From Pedobacter yonginensis (lineage in GTDB: Bacteria > Bacteroidota > Bacteroidia > Sphingobacteriales > Sphingobacteriaceae): a DNA stretch of 64,000 nt. Below, piece after piece: positions 8,658-15,444 of this stretch. The stretch is taken from assembly GCF_003173595.1 (NCBI RefSeq), contig NZ_QGNZ01000002.1, positions 620,001 to 684,000 of the forward strand, in the 5' to 3' direction. The notes beneath the pieces are model-generated. The model had not been told where the DNA came from. It did not search any database and saw nothing but the letters and a program-made list of their open reading frames with translations. Position numbers and translations under genes: made by a program. The first letter of the stretch is position 1. Every line of letters begins with the position of its first letter.

Positions 8658-8870
8658 CTACTGATTAGAGGCAAATCCGAAGTTCAGATTTACATCATTA
8701 CCAGCAGAAATTGTGGTTTTGCTGTGCTGATTTCCGTAATTTCTTTCGAAAGTTAAGCTTAGCAAGCAATCTGCATTACTGGTGAATGAAACATTCATAG
8801 CTGAGGCATTGTCTGCAAAAAGACTTCCGCCTTCAATTTCAATCATTTCGGTTTTTGATAAATTTTTCAT
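8658..8870 (-). CDS. Double-glycine leader peptide precursor (divergent member)
   Basis: A 70-residue precursor. The leader MKNLSKTEMIEIEGG (15 residues) has the ComC/bacteriocin pattern of hydrophobic residues at set spacing before GG. Cleavage would release a 55-residue peptide starting SLFADN, with one Cys, and no Ser/Thr/Cys-rich core typical of lanthipeptides. It shares with the two neighbouring peptides the motif LLS, 11 residues, SKT, then xxSxGN, at identical spacing, so it belongs to the same family despite low overall identity. No copy of the upstream control blocks of the other two genes is seen here. Antimicrobial or signalling function is unproven. Confidence 0.75.
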   Translation of the reverse strand: MKNLSKTEMIEIEGGSLFADNASAMNVSFTSNADCLLSLTFERNYGNQHSKTTISAGNDVNLNFGFASNQ

Positions 8871-8895
8871 AAGTGAAAGGTGTTATTTAAATAAG

Positions 8896-8922
8896 AAAGG
8901 AGAGTATAAAAAACTCTCCTTT
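8896..8922 (-). terminator. Hairpin terminator after the second peptide gene
   Basis: A perfect 10-bp stem (AAAGGAGAGT at 8896-8905, ACTCTCCTTT at 8913-8922) with a 7-nt AT loop and a moderate T-rich tail on the minus strand. It lies 25 bp beyond the stop of the 8947-9180 gene. Confidence 0.65.
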
Positions 8923-8946
8923 TATTGATCTTTAATAATCATTTTA

Positions 8947-9180
8947 CTAGCGATTAATACTGTCGAATATTCCAGCTAAACTTCCGCCAATGTTATTACC
9001 AATTGATAATGAACTTGCGCTTGCTTCATCGCCGTCTTTACTTGCAGTTGAGAATGATAACAAGTTACCAATGCCTAAAGCGCCACCTAAACCACTTGAT
9101 GATGCGGAATCATTGCTTCCAAATAAACCACCACCATTAATTTCTTTCATTTCGTTTAAATTTAATTCTTGCATTTTCAT
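8947..9180 (-). CDS. Double-glycine leader peptide precursor, paralog 2
   Basis: A 77-residue precursor with leader MKMQELNLNEMKEINGG (17 residues) and a 60-residue Gly/Ser-rich mature part beginning GLFGSND and free of Cys. It is 53/77 identical to the peptide at 9436-9669. Two predicted beta strands (GIGNLLSFS and LSIGNNIGG) flank an acidic turn (KDGDE), suggesting a beta hairpin. The gene is followed by its own terminator and preceded by the same two control blocks as its paralog. A class II bacteriocin/microcin-like product is the likeliest role; a peptide signal is the alternative. Confidence 0.82.
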   Translation of the reverse strand: MKMQELNLNEMKEINGGGLFGSNDSASSSGLGGALGIGNLLSFSTASKDGDEASASSLSIGNNIGGSLAGIFDSINR

Positions 9181-9198
9181 AATTGTATAGATTAATCA

Positions 9199-9231
9199 TG
9201 CCTACTCTTTTTAAGGTTTTCGGCAACCCCT
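9199..9231 (-). promoter_or_regulatory. Conserved leader element upstream of peptide paralog 2
   Basis: A 33-bp block, 29/33 identical to 9691-9723, ends 18 nt before the start codon. On the transcript strand its core is GCCGAAAACCT followed by AGAGTAGGCA. The position, inside the presumed 5' untranslated region, suits an RNA-level control element or a repressor site. Confidence 0.5.
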
Positions 9232-9295
9232 AAAATCCGATTTTCATCGTCATTTATTTAATAAACGTAGGTATCTAACGCTTGGATGTTTAAAC

Positions 9296-9333
9296 AAAAC
9301 AACCCGAAAGAATAGGTTAAACAGACTGGTTGT
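9296..9333 (-). promoter_or_regulatory. Conserved promoter/operator-like block of peptide paralog 2
   Basis: A 38-bp block, 29/38 identical to 9800-9837. On the transcript strand it contains TGTTTAACCTATTCTTT, flanked by a perfect inverted pair ACAAC / GTTGT. It lies about 120 nt before the start codon and is the best candidate for the promoter with an operator. Confidence 0.45.
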
Positions 9334-9382
9334 GAGGTAATTAAAACAATTTTAACCAGAAATTAAATGTACTTAAAACTAA

Positions 9383-9411
9383 AAAAGGATTCCCTTTTGG
9401 GGAATCCTTTT
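9383..9411 (-). terminator. Terminator after the first peptide gene
   Basis: GGATTCCC (9387-9394) pairs with GGGAATCC (9400-9407), extended by A/T pairs to about 13 bp, with a short loop and a T-run on either strand. It lies 25 bp beyond the stop of the 9436-9669 gene, so the two paralogs are separate transcription units. Confidence 0.75.
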
Positions 9412-9435
9412 TTATAATTGAAGCTATAATTCAAA

Positions 9436-9669
9436 TTAGCTGGTTAAGCTTTGGAATAATCCTTCCAAACTTCCACCAATGTTATTCCCTAAAGAGAACG
9501 AGGTTTTACTCGTTTCATCTCCATCTTGTGTTTCGTTAGAGAATGATAATAAATTACCAATTCCAATTGAACCTAATAATCCACCTGAATTTGATGAATC
9601 ATTACCACCTAACAAACCACCACCGTTGATTTCTTTCATTTCGTTTAAATTTAACTCTTGAAGTTTCAT
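9436..9669 (-). CDS. Double-glycine leader peptide precursor, paralog 1
   Basis: A 77-residue precursor: leader MKLQELNLNEMKEINGG, then a 60-residue Cys-free mature part beginning GLLGGND, rich in Gly, Ser and Asn. The leader is nearly identical to that of paralog 2, which is expected if both are cut by the same C39 exporter encoded downstream. The mature part holds GIGNLLSFS, an acidic turn QDGDE and SKTSFSLGNNIGG. It is the first gene of the block in transcription order and faces the XRE regulator gene across a 310-bp gap. Confidence 0.82.
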   Translation of the reverse strand: MKLQELNLNEMKEINGGGLLGGNDSSNSGGLLGSIGIGNLLSFSNETQDGDETSKTSFSLGNNIGGSLEGLFQSLTS

Positions 9670-9690
9670 AACGTTTTCTAATTTTAATTT

Positions 9691-9723
9691 TGCCTACTCT
9701 GTTTGAGGTTTTCGGCTACTCCT
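9691..9723 (-). promoter_or_regulatory. Conserved leader element upstream of peptide paralog 1
   Basis: A 33-bp block matching 9199-9231 at 29 positions, ending 21 nt before the start codon. In this copy GAGTAG occurs twice, 22 bp apart (two helical turns), which would suit a protein dimer; the other copy keeps only one of these. Confidence 0.5.
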
Positions 9724-9799
9724 TTTATTAGCTACGATTGCTCGCAGTTATTATAGAAACGAAGTAGTGCTTTAATAAGTTTTCGTAATGCCTTGATTT

Positions 9800-9837
9800 A
9801 GAACAACAAAAAAGAATATGTTAAACAATTTAGTTGT
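9800..9837 (-). promoter_or_regulatory. Conserved promoter/operator-like block of peptide paralog 1
   Basis: Matches 9296-9333 at 29 of 38 positions, including TTTAAC, TATTCTTT and the inverted ACAAC / GTTGT pair. It lies about 130 nt before the start codon of paralog 1 and within the gap shared with the divergent regulator gene. A small GC-rich hairpin (ACACG / CGTGT, 9866-9881) stands between this block and the regulator promoter. Confidence 0.45.
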
Positions 9838-9904
9838 TAATTTGTATGTAATAACAGTCGGGGTGACACGTTTGCGCGTGTGCCTAGTTATAGCCAAATA
9901 AAAT

Positions 9905-9935
9905 TTTGCAGAAATCCAATTTCCACATAATTTCG
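9905..9935 (+). promoter_or_regulatory. Bacteroidota-type promoter of the XRE regulator gene
   Basis: TTTG at 9905-9908, a 19-bp spacer, then TAATTTCG at 9928-9935, close to the consensus TTTG / TAnnTTTG. The start codon is 44 nt downstream. Confidence 0.55.
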
Positions 9936-9979
9936 TTTATTATATTGAAAAACATTATTTAAATAATTATCCTACCCCT

Positions 9980-10258
9980 ATGGAAGATCTATTTGCTTTA
10001 AAGACGAAGAATGTTGCGGGAAATATTAGAAAAATTAGAGAATATAGAGATTACACTCAAGATTACCTTGCAGCAAAGTTAAAGATTTCTCAAAATGCTT
10101 ACAGTAAAATAGAACTTGGCTATAGCAAGTTAACTATTGAGCGTTTGTTTCAAATTGCAGCGATTTTAGAAGTGGAAGTGACTCATTTGTTAACACTTGA
10201 CCACACAGATTTAATTAAAATCATTTCTCCTGATGAAAAACCAGTTTCGGTTGGTTAA
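9980..10258 (+). CDS. XRE-family helix-turn-helix transcriptional regulator
   Basis: A 92-residue protein consisting of one HTH_3 domain (about 12-70: NIRKIREYRDYTQDYLAAKL, then ISQNAYSKIELGYSKL) and a short tail. It binds DNA as a dimer in this family; there is no sensor domain. It is divergent from the double-glycine peptide genes and is the only regulator beside them, so it is a candidate controller of the conserved upstream blocks. That link is positional inference; such stand-alone regulators are common in these genomes. Confidence 0.85.
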   Translation: MEDLFALKTKNVAGNIRKIREYRDYTQDYLAAKLKISQNAYSKIELGYSKLTIERLFQIAAILEVEVTHLLTLDHTDLIKIISPDEKPVSVG

Positions 10259-10342
10259 TCACTTGCATCTTATTTTATCGATTTACAACATTTTTTTTGG
10301 CCTAAAGGATTTTCGAATACCTTTGGGTTGAAAGAAATCGTT

Positions 10343-10987
10343 ATGAAAAACTCCATCAACAAAACCATAGATTTTGTTAAAAAAACTTTAGAACATGCAG
10401 AAGCTGGCCACGATTGGTTCCATATTGAGCGTGTGTATAAATCGGCTGTAAATATCAATGCTAAAGAAAATGGCGATGAAGAAGTCGTAATTTTTGCAGC
10501 TTTACTACATGATATAGCAGATCCTAAATTTAATAATGGAGATGAGGAAATTGGGCCTATAATGGCCGAAAATTTCTTAAAATCAATTAATGTGGAGGAA
10601 AATGTCATCGCTCACGTTAAGCTTATCATTCAAAATATGTCGTTCAAAAACAGTTTTGATGATGCTGGTTTTACCTCAAAAGAAATGCAAATTGTTCAAG
10701 ATGCAGACCGATTAGATGCGATTGGTGCTATTGGCATCGCCAGAGCCTTTACTTATGGAGGTTTTAAAAACCGGGTGCTTTACGATCCTGAGATTAAACC
10801 CGAGCAACATTTAAACAAAGAAAGCTATAAAAATACTACGGCGCCAACCATCAACCATTTTTACGAAAAGCTTTTGTTGCTCAAAGACATGATGAATACC
10901 AAAACGGGAAAGATAATTGCCACCGAGCGACATAATTTTATGCTCCAATACCTCGATCATTTTTATAAAGAATGGGAAGGAAATTAG
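10343..10987 (+). CDS. HD-domain phosphohydrolase
   Basis: A 214-residue HD-superfamily metal-dependent hydrolase, probably a nucleotide or phosphate-ester hydrolase. The metal ligands are visible: His in AGHDWFHIERV, the HD pair in ALLHDIADP, and Asp in VQDADRLDAIGAIG, followed by the family segment IARAFTYGG. The ATG at 10343 is chosen over a TTG at 10328 that adds five residues. It matches the YedJ/YpgQ-type group. It stands alone between the XRE gene and a small membrane protein. Confidence 0.85.
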   Translation: MKNSINKTIDFVKKTLEHAEAGHDWFHIERVYKSAVNINAKENGDEEVVIFAALLHDIADPKFNNGDEEIGPIMAENFLKSINVEENVIAHVKLIIQNMSFKNSFDDAGFTSKEMQIVQDADRLDAIGAIGIARAFTYGGFKNRVLYDPEIKPEQHLNKESYKNTTAPTINHFYEKLLLLKDMMNTKTGKIIATERHNFMLQYLDHFYKEWEGN

Positions 10988-11082
10988 TGCCCCTTTCTAT
11001 CAAACCGTAATTTCAAAATACCGATTTATAGGTATTTGATTTGCCTCCTATTGCTTGTAATTTAGAGGCAAATCTACATCCC

Positions 11083-11619
11083 ATGCAATCGTACAAGCTC
11101 AAATACCACAAAAACAATCTGTTACTCATTTCCATGATTGGTTTTCCTATTGTTTGTGCGGCAATTATGTTTGTTGTTTTATCTTGCTTACCACAAACTT
11201 TGTCAGAATGGGAAATGCTCTCTATTGTATGTTTTACTTTAGGAACAATGGTTGGCTTTTCCATTTGGATGATCAACACCCAACTCATAGTAAAATGCGC
11301 AATTAAAATTAATGAACGAGGACTTAACCTTAAAGTAGATAAGCCAACCTTATTTTATCATCAAAAAGATTTTTCTACCAATTGGGAAAATGTGAGCCAT
11401 ATTACCGAAAAGTTTGATGGCCGAAATGGCAGCTACTATTATCAAATTGCCTTTAAAAACCCTTCGTTTAAAGCTAATTTTAATGCCATGAACCGATGTG
11501 AAGATGAAGCAGAAAGGTTTTATACAGAATTACGATCTTTTCAAGAAATCTATCATCTGCAAAAGATGCCCACGATACTCAATCGAGAATATACCGAATC
11601 CACTTGGGCCAATGCTTAA
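11083..11619 (+). CDS. Hypothetical membrane protein, two TM segments
   Basis: A 178-residue protein of unknown family. Two hydrophobic segments at about 13-35 and 43-63 are followed by a soluble region with beta-like alternation (YYYQIAFKNPSFKANF) and a charged C-terminus, a layout like small PH-like membrane proteins. The ATG at 11083 (MQSYKLKYHK) is preferred; a TTG at 11041 would add 14 residues of unlikely sequence. Confidence 0.65.
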   Translation: MQSYKLKYHKNNLLLISMIGFPIVCAAIMFVVLSCLPQTLSEWEMLSIVCFTLGTMVGFSIWMINTQLIVKCAIKINERGLNLKVDKPTLFYHQKDFSTNWENVSHITEKFDGRNGSYYYQIAFKNPSFKANFNAMNRCEDEAERFYTELRSFQEIYHLQKMPTILNREYTESTWANA

Positions 11620-11681
11620 CGCGTATTCCAAAAATGAGTAGCAATATTTAATTTTTACTAATTTCGTTAGCCATAAATTGC

Positions 11682-11689
11682 TATTTTTG
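11682..11689 (+). promoter_or_regulatory. Candidate -7 promoter element of the radical SAM operon
   Basis: TATTTTTG matches the Bacteroidota -7 consensus TAnnTTTG and lies 19 nt before the start codon. The -33 box is not convincing. Confidence 0.4.
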
Positions 11690-11708
11690 TTAGTAAATCA
11701 TTGTGGCT

Positions 11709-12965
11709 ATGTCTGATAGAATTCGTGAAAAGTTAAATATCCTCGCCGATGCGGCCAAATACGATGTATCATGCTCATCGAGTGGAGGCACCCGCAAAAA
11801 CGATAACAAAGGCGTGGGAGATAGCCATGCCTCGGGTATTTGCCATACTTATACCGAAGATGGCAGATGCGTTTCACTGCTCAAAATCCTCCTTACCAAC
11901 CATTGTATTTACGATTGTCTTTTCTGCGTTTCCAGAAAAAGTAACGACGTAAAACGTGCTGCATTTACCGTTGATGAAGTGGTAGAATTAACCATGAATT
12001 TTTATCGACGTAACTATATTGAAGGTTTATTTTTAAGTTCAGGGATTTTTAAAAATGCCGACTTTACCATGGAGCGCCTGCTTTTGGTGTGCAAAAAACT
12101 TCGGTTAGAGCAACGCTATAACGGCTACATCCATTTAAAAACCATTCCAGGTGCGAGCGATGAGTTAATCAAAGAAGCCGGGTTATATGCTGACAGAATG
12201 AGCATCAATTTAGAAATGCCTACCGAAGCAGGTTTAAAACTTTTAGCGCCAGAAAAAAGTCATGCCGATGTGATTAAACCTCTAGGCTTTGTGCAGCAAA
12301 ATATTGTTCAGTTTGCGGCAGATAAAAAAGTGATTAAGCATGTTCCGAAGTTTGTACCGGCTGGCCAAAGCACACAAATGGTTATCGGTGCTACGCCAGA
12401 AAGCGATAAAGACATCATGTACACGGCAAATGCCTTTTACAAAAACTTTGCACTGAAACGAGTATATTACTCTGGCTATGTACCCATTAGCAATGATAGC
12501 AGAATGCCCATTTTAGGCACACAACCGCCTCTGCTACGTGAGAATAGGCTATACCAAACCGATTGGCTTATGCGCTTTTATGGCTTTAAAGTTCAAGAAC
12601 TCTTAAACGATGCAAACCCGAATTTAGATGTTGATATAGACCCTAAATTGAGCTGGGCCATCAGGAATATGCAGCATTTTCCTGTTGATATTAATAAAGC
12701 CGATTATAGAATGATTTTGCGCATTCCCGGAATTGGTGTAATGTCGGCTCAAAAGATTGTTCAAGCCAGAAAGTTTGGAAAACTACGCATCGATCAGTTG
12801 AAAAAAATTGGGGTGTCTTACAATCGGGCAAAGCATTTTATAACTTGCGCGGATAGCCCTTATCAGTTGAGAGATTATCAAGGAACTCAAATCAAGGCAT
12901 TTATTATGGCCGAAAGCCAGAGTAAATATCTAAAAACAGATAGTAATCAATTAATTCTGTTTTAA
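11709..12965 (+). CDS. Putative DNA modification/repair radical SAM protein (UDG-linked)
   Basis: A 418-residue protein of the family TIGR03916 type. The radical SAM cluster motif is NHCIYDCLFC (CX3CX2C, near residue 60), and the C-terminal part has a helix-hairpin-helix DNA-binding motif (LRIPGIGVMSAQKIVQARKF, about 337-356), then a second one around KIGVSYNRAKHFI. The combination suggests a SAM-dependent chemistry on DNA; the reaction is not known to me. It is followed 34 bp later by the DUF4130/UDG-like gene with which the family is typically paired. The ATG at 11709 is taken rather than the GTG two codons before. Confidence 0.9.
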   Translation: MSDRIREKLNILADAAKYDVSCSSSGGTRKNDNKGVGDSHASGICHTYTEDGRCVSLLKILLTNHCIYDCLFCVSRKSNDVKRAAFTVDEVVELTMNFYRRNYIEGLFLSSGIFKNADFTMERLLLVCKKLRLEQRYNGYIHLKTIPGASDELIKEAGLYADRMSINLEMPTEAGLKLLAPEKSHADVIKPLGFVQQNIVQFAADKKVIKHVPKFVPAGQSTQMVIGATPESDKDIMYTANAFYKNFALKRVYYSGYVPISNDSRMPILGTQPPLLRENRLYQTDWLMRFYGFKVQELLNDANPNLDVDIDPKLSWAIRNMQHFPVDINKADYRMILRIPGIGVMSAQKIVQARKFGKLRIDQLKKIGVSYNRAKHFITCADSPYQLRDYQGTQIKAFIMAESQSKYLKTDSNQLILF

Positions 12966-12999
12966 TTTTTTGTTCATCAACTCAGAAAACTAAGCCTTA

Positions 13000-13764
13000 A
13001 TGATTTATACTTTCGATGGCTCATTACCAGGAATTTTAACGGCGGTGTTCGAATGGTTTGAACGTAAGCCAGGAAAAACTGTGTTACAACCGTCAGAAAT
13101 ATTTCAACCAGAGGCCTTTGCTAAATGTTTTTCAGTAGTTACCGATTCGGAAAAAGCAGATCGAGTTTGGGCAGGACTGCAAAAAAAATTAAAGAAAGAT
13201 TGGCTTCGAAAGTTTTATTGCAGCTATCTATCAGAAATTCCTGAAGCTTACAATCATTTATTTCAGTTTACCATTTACCTATTTCAAAACGAGAAGGGTG
13301 CAGAAAATAATTATGGGAACGAACATGTAATTGCCTTAGCTAAATATGCTAAAAGTGTAGAACGGGAAAAGCATAGAATGGAAGCCTTTATCCGTTTTCA
13401 GCACACGGCAGATGGAATTTTTTATACGGCTGTTGATCCAGATTTTAACGTACTGCCCCTAATATCCAACCACTTTAAAAACAGGTATGCTGATCAACAA
13501 TGGGTTATTTATGATTTGAAGCGAAAATATGGCCTACATTACAATTTGCTAACGGTTGAAGAAATTACCATTCAGTTTACAGATGGGATAAATAAAAAGC
13601 AACCCACTTCCGGCTTAATGGATGAAAAAGAAGAACTGTATTCCATTTTATGGAAAGACTATTTCAAAAGCGCTAACATTGTAGCCCGAAAAAACACCAA
13701 ACTGCACCTACAACATGTACCAAAAAGATATTGGAAATATTTAACCGAAAAGCAATTGAGTTAA
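13000..13764 (+). CDS. DUF4130 / UDG-linked DNA metabolism protein
   Basis: A 254-residue protein of the TIGR03915 type (SAM-linked, uracil-DNA-glycosylase-associated). It begins with the family hallmark YTFDGSLPGILTAVFEWFER and contains FIRFQHTADGIFYTAVDP and a C-terminal motif PKRYWKYL that ends near the stop, again typical. In other bacteria this domain is fused to a uracil-DNA-glycosylase-like domain; here it is the short stand-alone form. It forms an operon with the radical SAM gene, so both likely act on the same DNA lesion or modification. Confidence 0.88.
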   Translation: MIYTFDGSLPGILTAVFEWFERKPGKTVLQPSEIFQPEAFAKCFSVVTDSEKADRVWAGLQKKLKKDWLRKFYCSYLSEIPEAYNHLFQFTIYLFQNEKGAENNYGNEHVIALAKYAKSVEREKHRMEAFIRFQHTADGIFYTAVDPDFNVLPLISNHFKNRYADQQWVIYDLKRKYGLHYNLLTVEEITIQFTDGINKKQPTSGLMDEKEELYSILWKDYFKSANIVARKNTKLHLQHVPKRYWKYLTEKQLS

Positions 13765-13778
13765 CATCTCATTAACAT
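13761..13778 (+). promoter_or_regulatory. Pho-box-like direct repeat before the PhoR-like kinase
   Basis: TTAACAT occurs at 13761-13767 and 13772-13778, a direct repeat with exact 11-bp spacing (7 bp plus 4 bp), the geometry of PhoB boxes in other bacteria. It overlaps the stop codon of the gene upstream and ends 20 nt before the kinase start codon. The same heptamer repeat precedes the DUF47-Pit operon. Confidence 0.5.
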
Positions 13779-13798
13779 AAAAAGCTTTAAATTGCAGC

Positions 13799-14824
13799 AT
13801 GAAATTAAGTGTGCTGGTTTTATTTACCGCCCTTGCGGTTGGCCTATCCATCGGGATGGTAAACTTCTATTTCCAACACAGCTGGTACTATCTTGCCATC
13901 TCATTCGGAGTATCTTTTTTAAGTAGCTTTTTGGTTTTTTACTACCTGCTCGAAAAGTACATCTACACTAAAATTAAGCTGATATACAAGTTAATACACA
14001 ACTTGAAATTGGGAAAGGATTTAAAGGATGCACTTGGAGAATATGTAAGTTCAGATCCTATTAATGATGTGGAGCATGAAGTAAAGGAATGGGCAGGTGC
14101 AAAGAAAAAGGAAATAGACTTGCTTAAAAAACAAGAACAATTTAGAAGAGAATTTCTGTCTAATGTTTCGCACGAATTTAAGACGCCACTTTTTGCCATT
14201 CAAGGCTACATAGAAACGCTGCAAGATTGTATGGTAGATGATCCGGAAATGGCCGTAAAGTTTTTAAAGAAAGCCGAAAGCAACGTAGAGCGTTTAAGTT
14301 ATTTAATAAACGATTTAGACGCCATAGCCAAACTCGAAACGGGTGAAGCACCCATAAATTATCAAAAGTTTGACTTTGTTTCTTTAGCCAAAGAAGTAAT
14401 GGATAATTTAGAAGACAGAGCCAAAGCCAAAAACATTAAACTTTTTTTTAAGGATAAGTACACCGCAGTAACCGCAGTAATGGCCGATCGGGAAAAGATT
14501 AGGCAGGTACTGATTAATTTGATGGTGAACAGCATTAAGTATGGCATTGATGGTGGCGAAACGGCAATTAAAATTTTCGAGCTTCACGATCAGTTTCTGG
14601 TTGAGGTTACCGATAACGGAATTGGCATTGAAGAAAAGCATTTGTTTAGATTATTTGAACGTTTTTACCGTATTGATAACCATCGTGCACGAGAAGTTGG
14701 GGGCACGGGTTTGGGCTTAGCCATTGTGAAGCACATTTTAGAGGCCCATGAACAAACCATTTCGGTAAGGAGCACGCCAGGCATCGGAACCACCTTTGCA
14801 TTTACTTTACAAAAAGGCGGATAG
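13799..14824 (+). CDS. Sensor histidine kinase, PhoR-like
   Basis: A 341-residue kinase with two membrane segments close together (about 4-24 and 30-52), hence almost no periplasmic domain, a linker, then HisKA with NVSHEFKTPLFAIQGYIETL (His125) and an ATPase domain with N-box NLMVNSIKYG, G1 DNGIGI and G2 GTGLGLAI. This short form without PAS is usual for PhoR-type kinases in Bacteroidota. There is no response regulator beside it in the window. A TTAACAT direct repeat just upstream resembles a Pho box, supporting a phosphate role, but this is inference; it could respond to another envelope signal. Confidence 0.85.
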   Translation: MKLSVLVLFTALAVGLSIGMVNFYFQHSWYYLAISFGVSFLSSFLVFYYLLEKYIYTKIKLIYKLIHNLKLGKDLKDALGEYVSSDPINDVEHEVKEWAGAKKKEIDLLKKQEQFRREFLSNVSHEFKTPLFAIQGYIETLQDCMVDDPEMAVKFLKKAESNVERLSYLINDLDAIAKLETGEAPINYQKFDFVSLAKEVMDNLEDRAKAKNIKLFFKDKYTAVTAVMADREKIRQVLINLMVNSIKYGIDGGETAIKIFELHDQFLVEVTDNGIGIEEKHLFRLFERFYRIDNHRAREVGGTGLGLAIVKHILEAHEQTISVRSTPGIGTTFAFTLQKGG

Positions 14825-15054
14825 TATTCACGGAGCAAAGAAAACGTCGTTAAAACCAATATTCAGGCTCAAATCTTGGCAATTTCCTAAAACGCTCCTG
14901 CCAAGCTGACACTTAAAATTTTATTTTACGCTATAAATGTTTAAAATTTTGACAGTACAGGTGCAAATTTGTCTAGCAAAACTACTTGGCATAAAAAGTG
15001 TTAATTGTATGCTTAGTTAAAAAACTCAAATCAAAATAAAAAATAATAAAAGTT

Positions 15055-15345
15055 ATGGCGTTAAACCTAAAACCAATTGCTGGCAGTTCGAACAGAGTAA
15101 TTGTTGAACCAGCTGCGGCAGAAGAAAAAACTGCATCAGGTTTGTATATCCCTGATACTGCTAAAGAAAAACCATCCAAAGGAACTGTAGTTTCTGTTTC
15201 TGAAGAAGATTCTGAAGGTAAAAAAGCTACTGTAAAAGTTGGTGATGTTGTTATTTATGGTAAATACGGTGGTACCGAATTCCCTTATGAAGGTAAAGAC
15301 TACTTAATTATGCGTGAAACTGATATTTACGCTGTAGTTGGGTAA
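15055..15345 (+). CDS. groES: GroES co-chaperonin
   Basis: A 96-residue protein with the mobile-loop region (VEPAAAEEKTASGLYIPDTA) and the conserved VVIYGKYGGTEFPYEGKDYLI end. It caps the GroEL ring in the cytoplasm during ATP-driven protein folding. The 230 bp before it hold no CIRCE inverted repeat that I can see, so control by HrcA is not indicated here. groEL follows after 99 bp. Confidence 0.97.
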   Translation: MALNLKPIAGSSNRVIVEPAAAEEKTASGLYIPDTAKEKPSKGTVVSVSEEDSEGKKATVKVGDVVIYGKYGGTEFPYEGKDYLIMRETDIYAVVG

Positions 15346-15444
15346 TCAAAAAATGAGTGAAGGATTGATGGGTTTAATGATAGATTAATCCACCATCCAA
15401 GTTAAATCATTCTATCATACAATCATTCAAAATTATAAAAACAA

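Noticed and set aside
8990..9190. Plus-strand frame opposite peptide paralog 2 (and a like one at 9479-9661)
   Set aside because: Shadows of the precursor genes; Pro/Leu/Ser-rich antisense translation with no leader or family.
14825..15054. CIRCE/HrcA site before groES
   Set aside because: No TTAGCACTC-type inverted repeat with 9-bp spacing was found in the gap.
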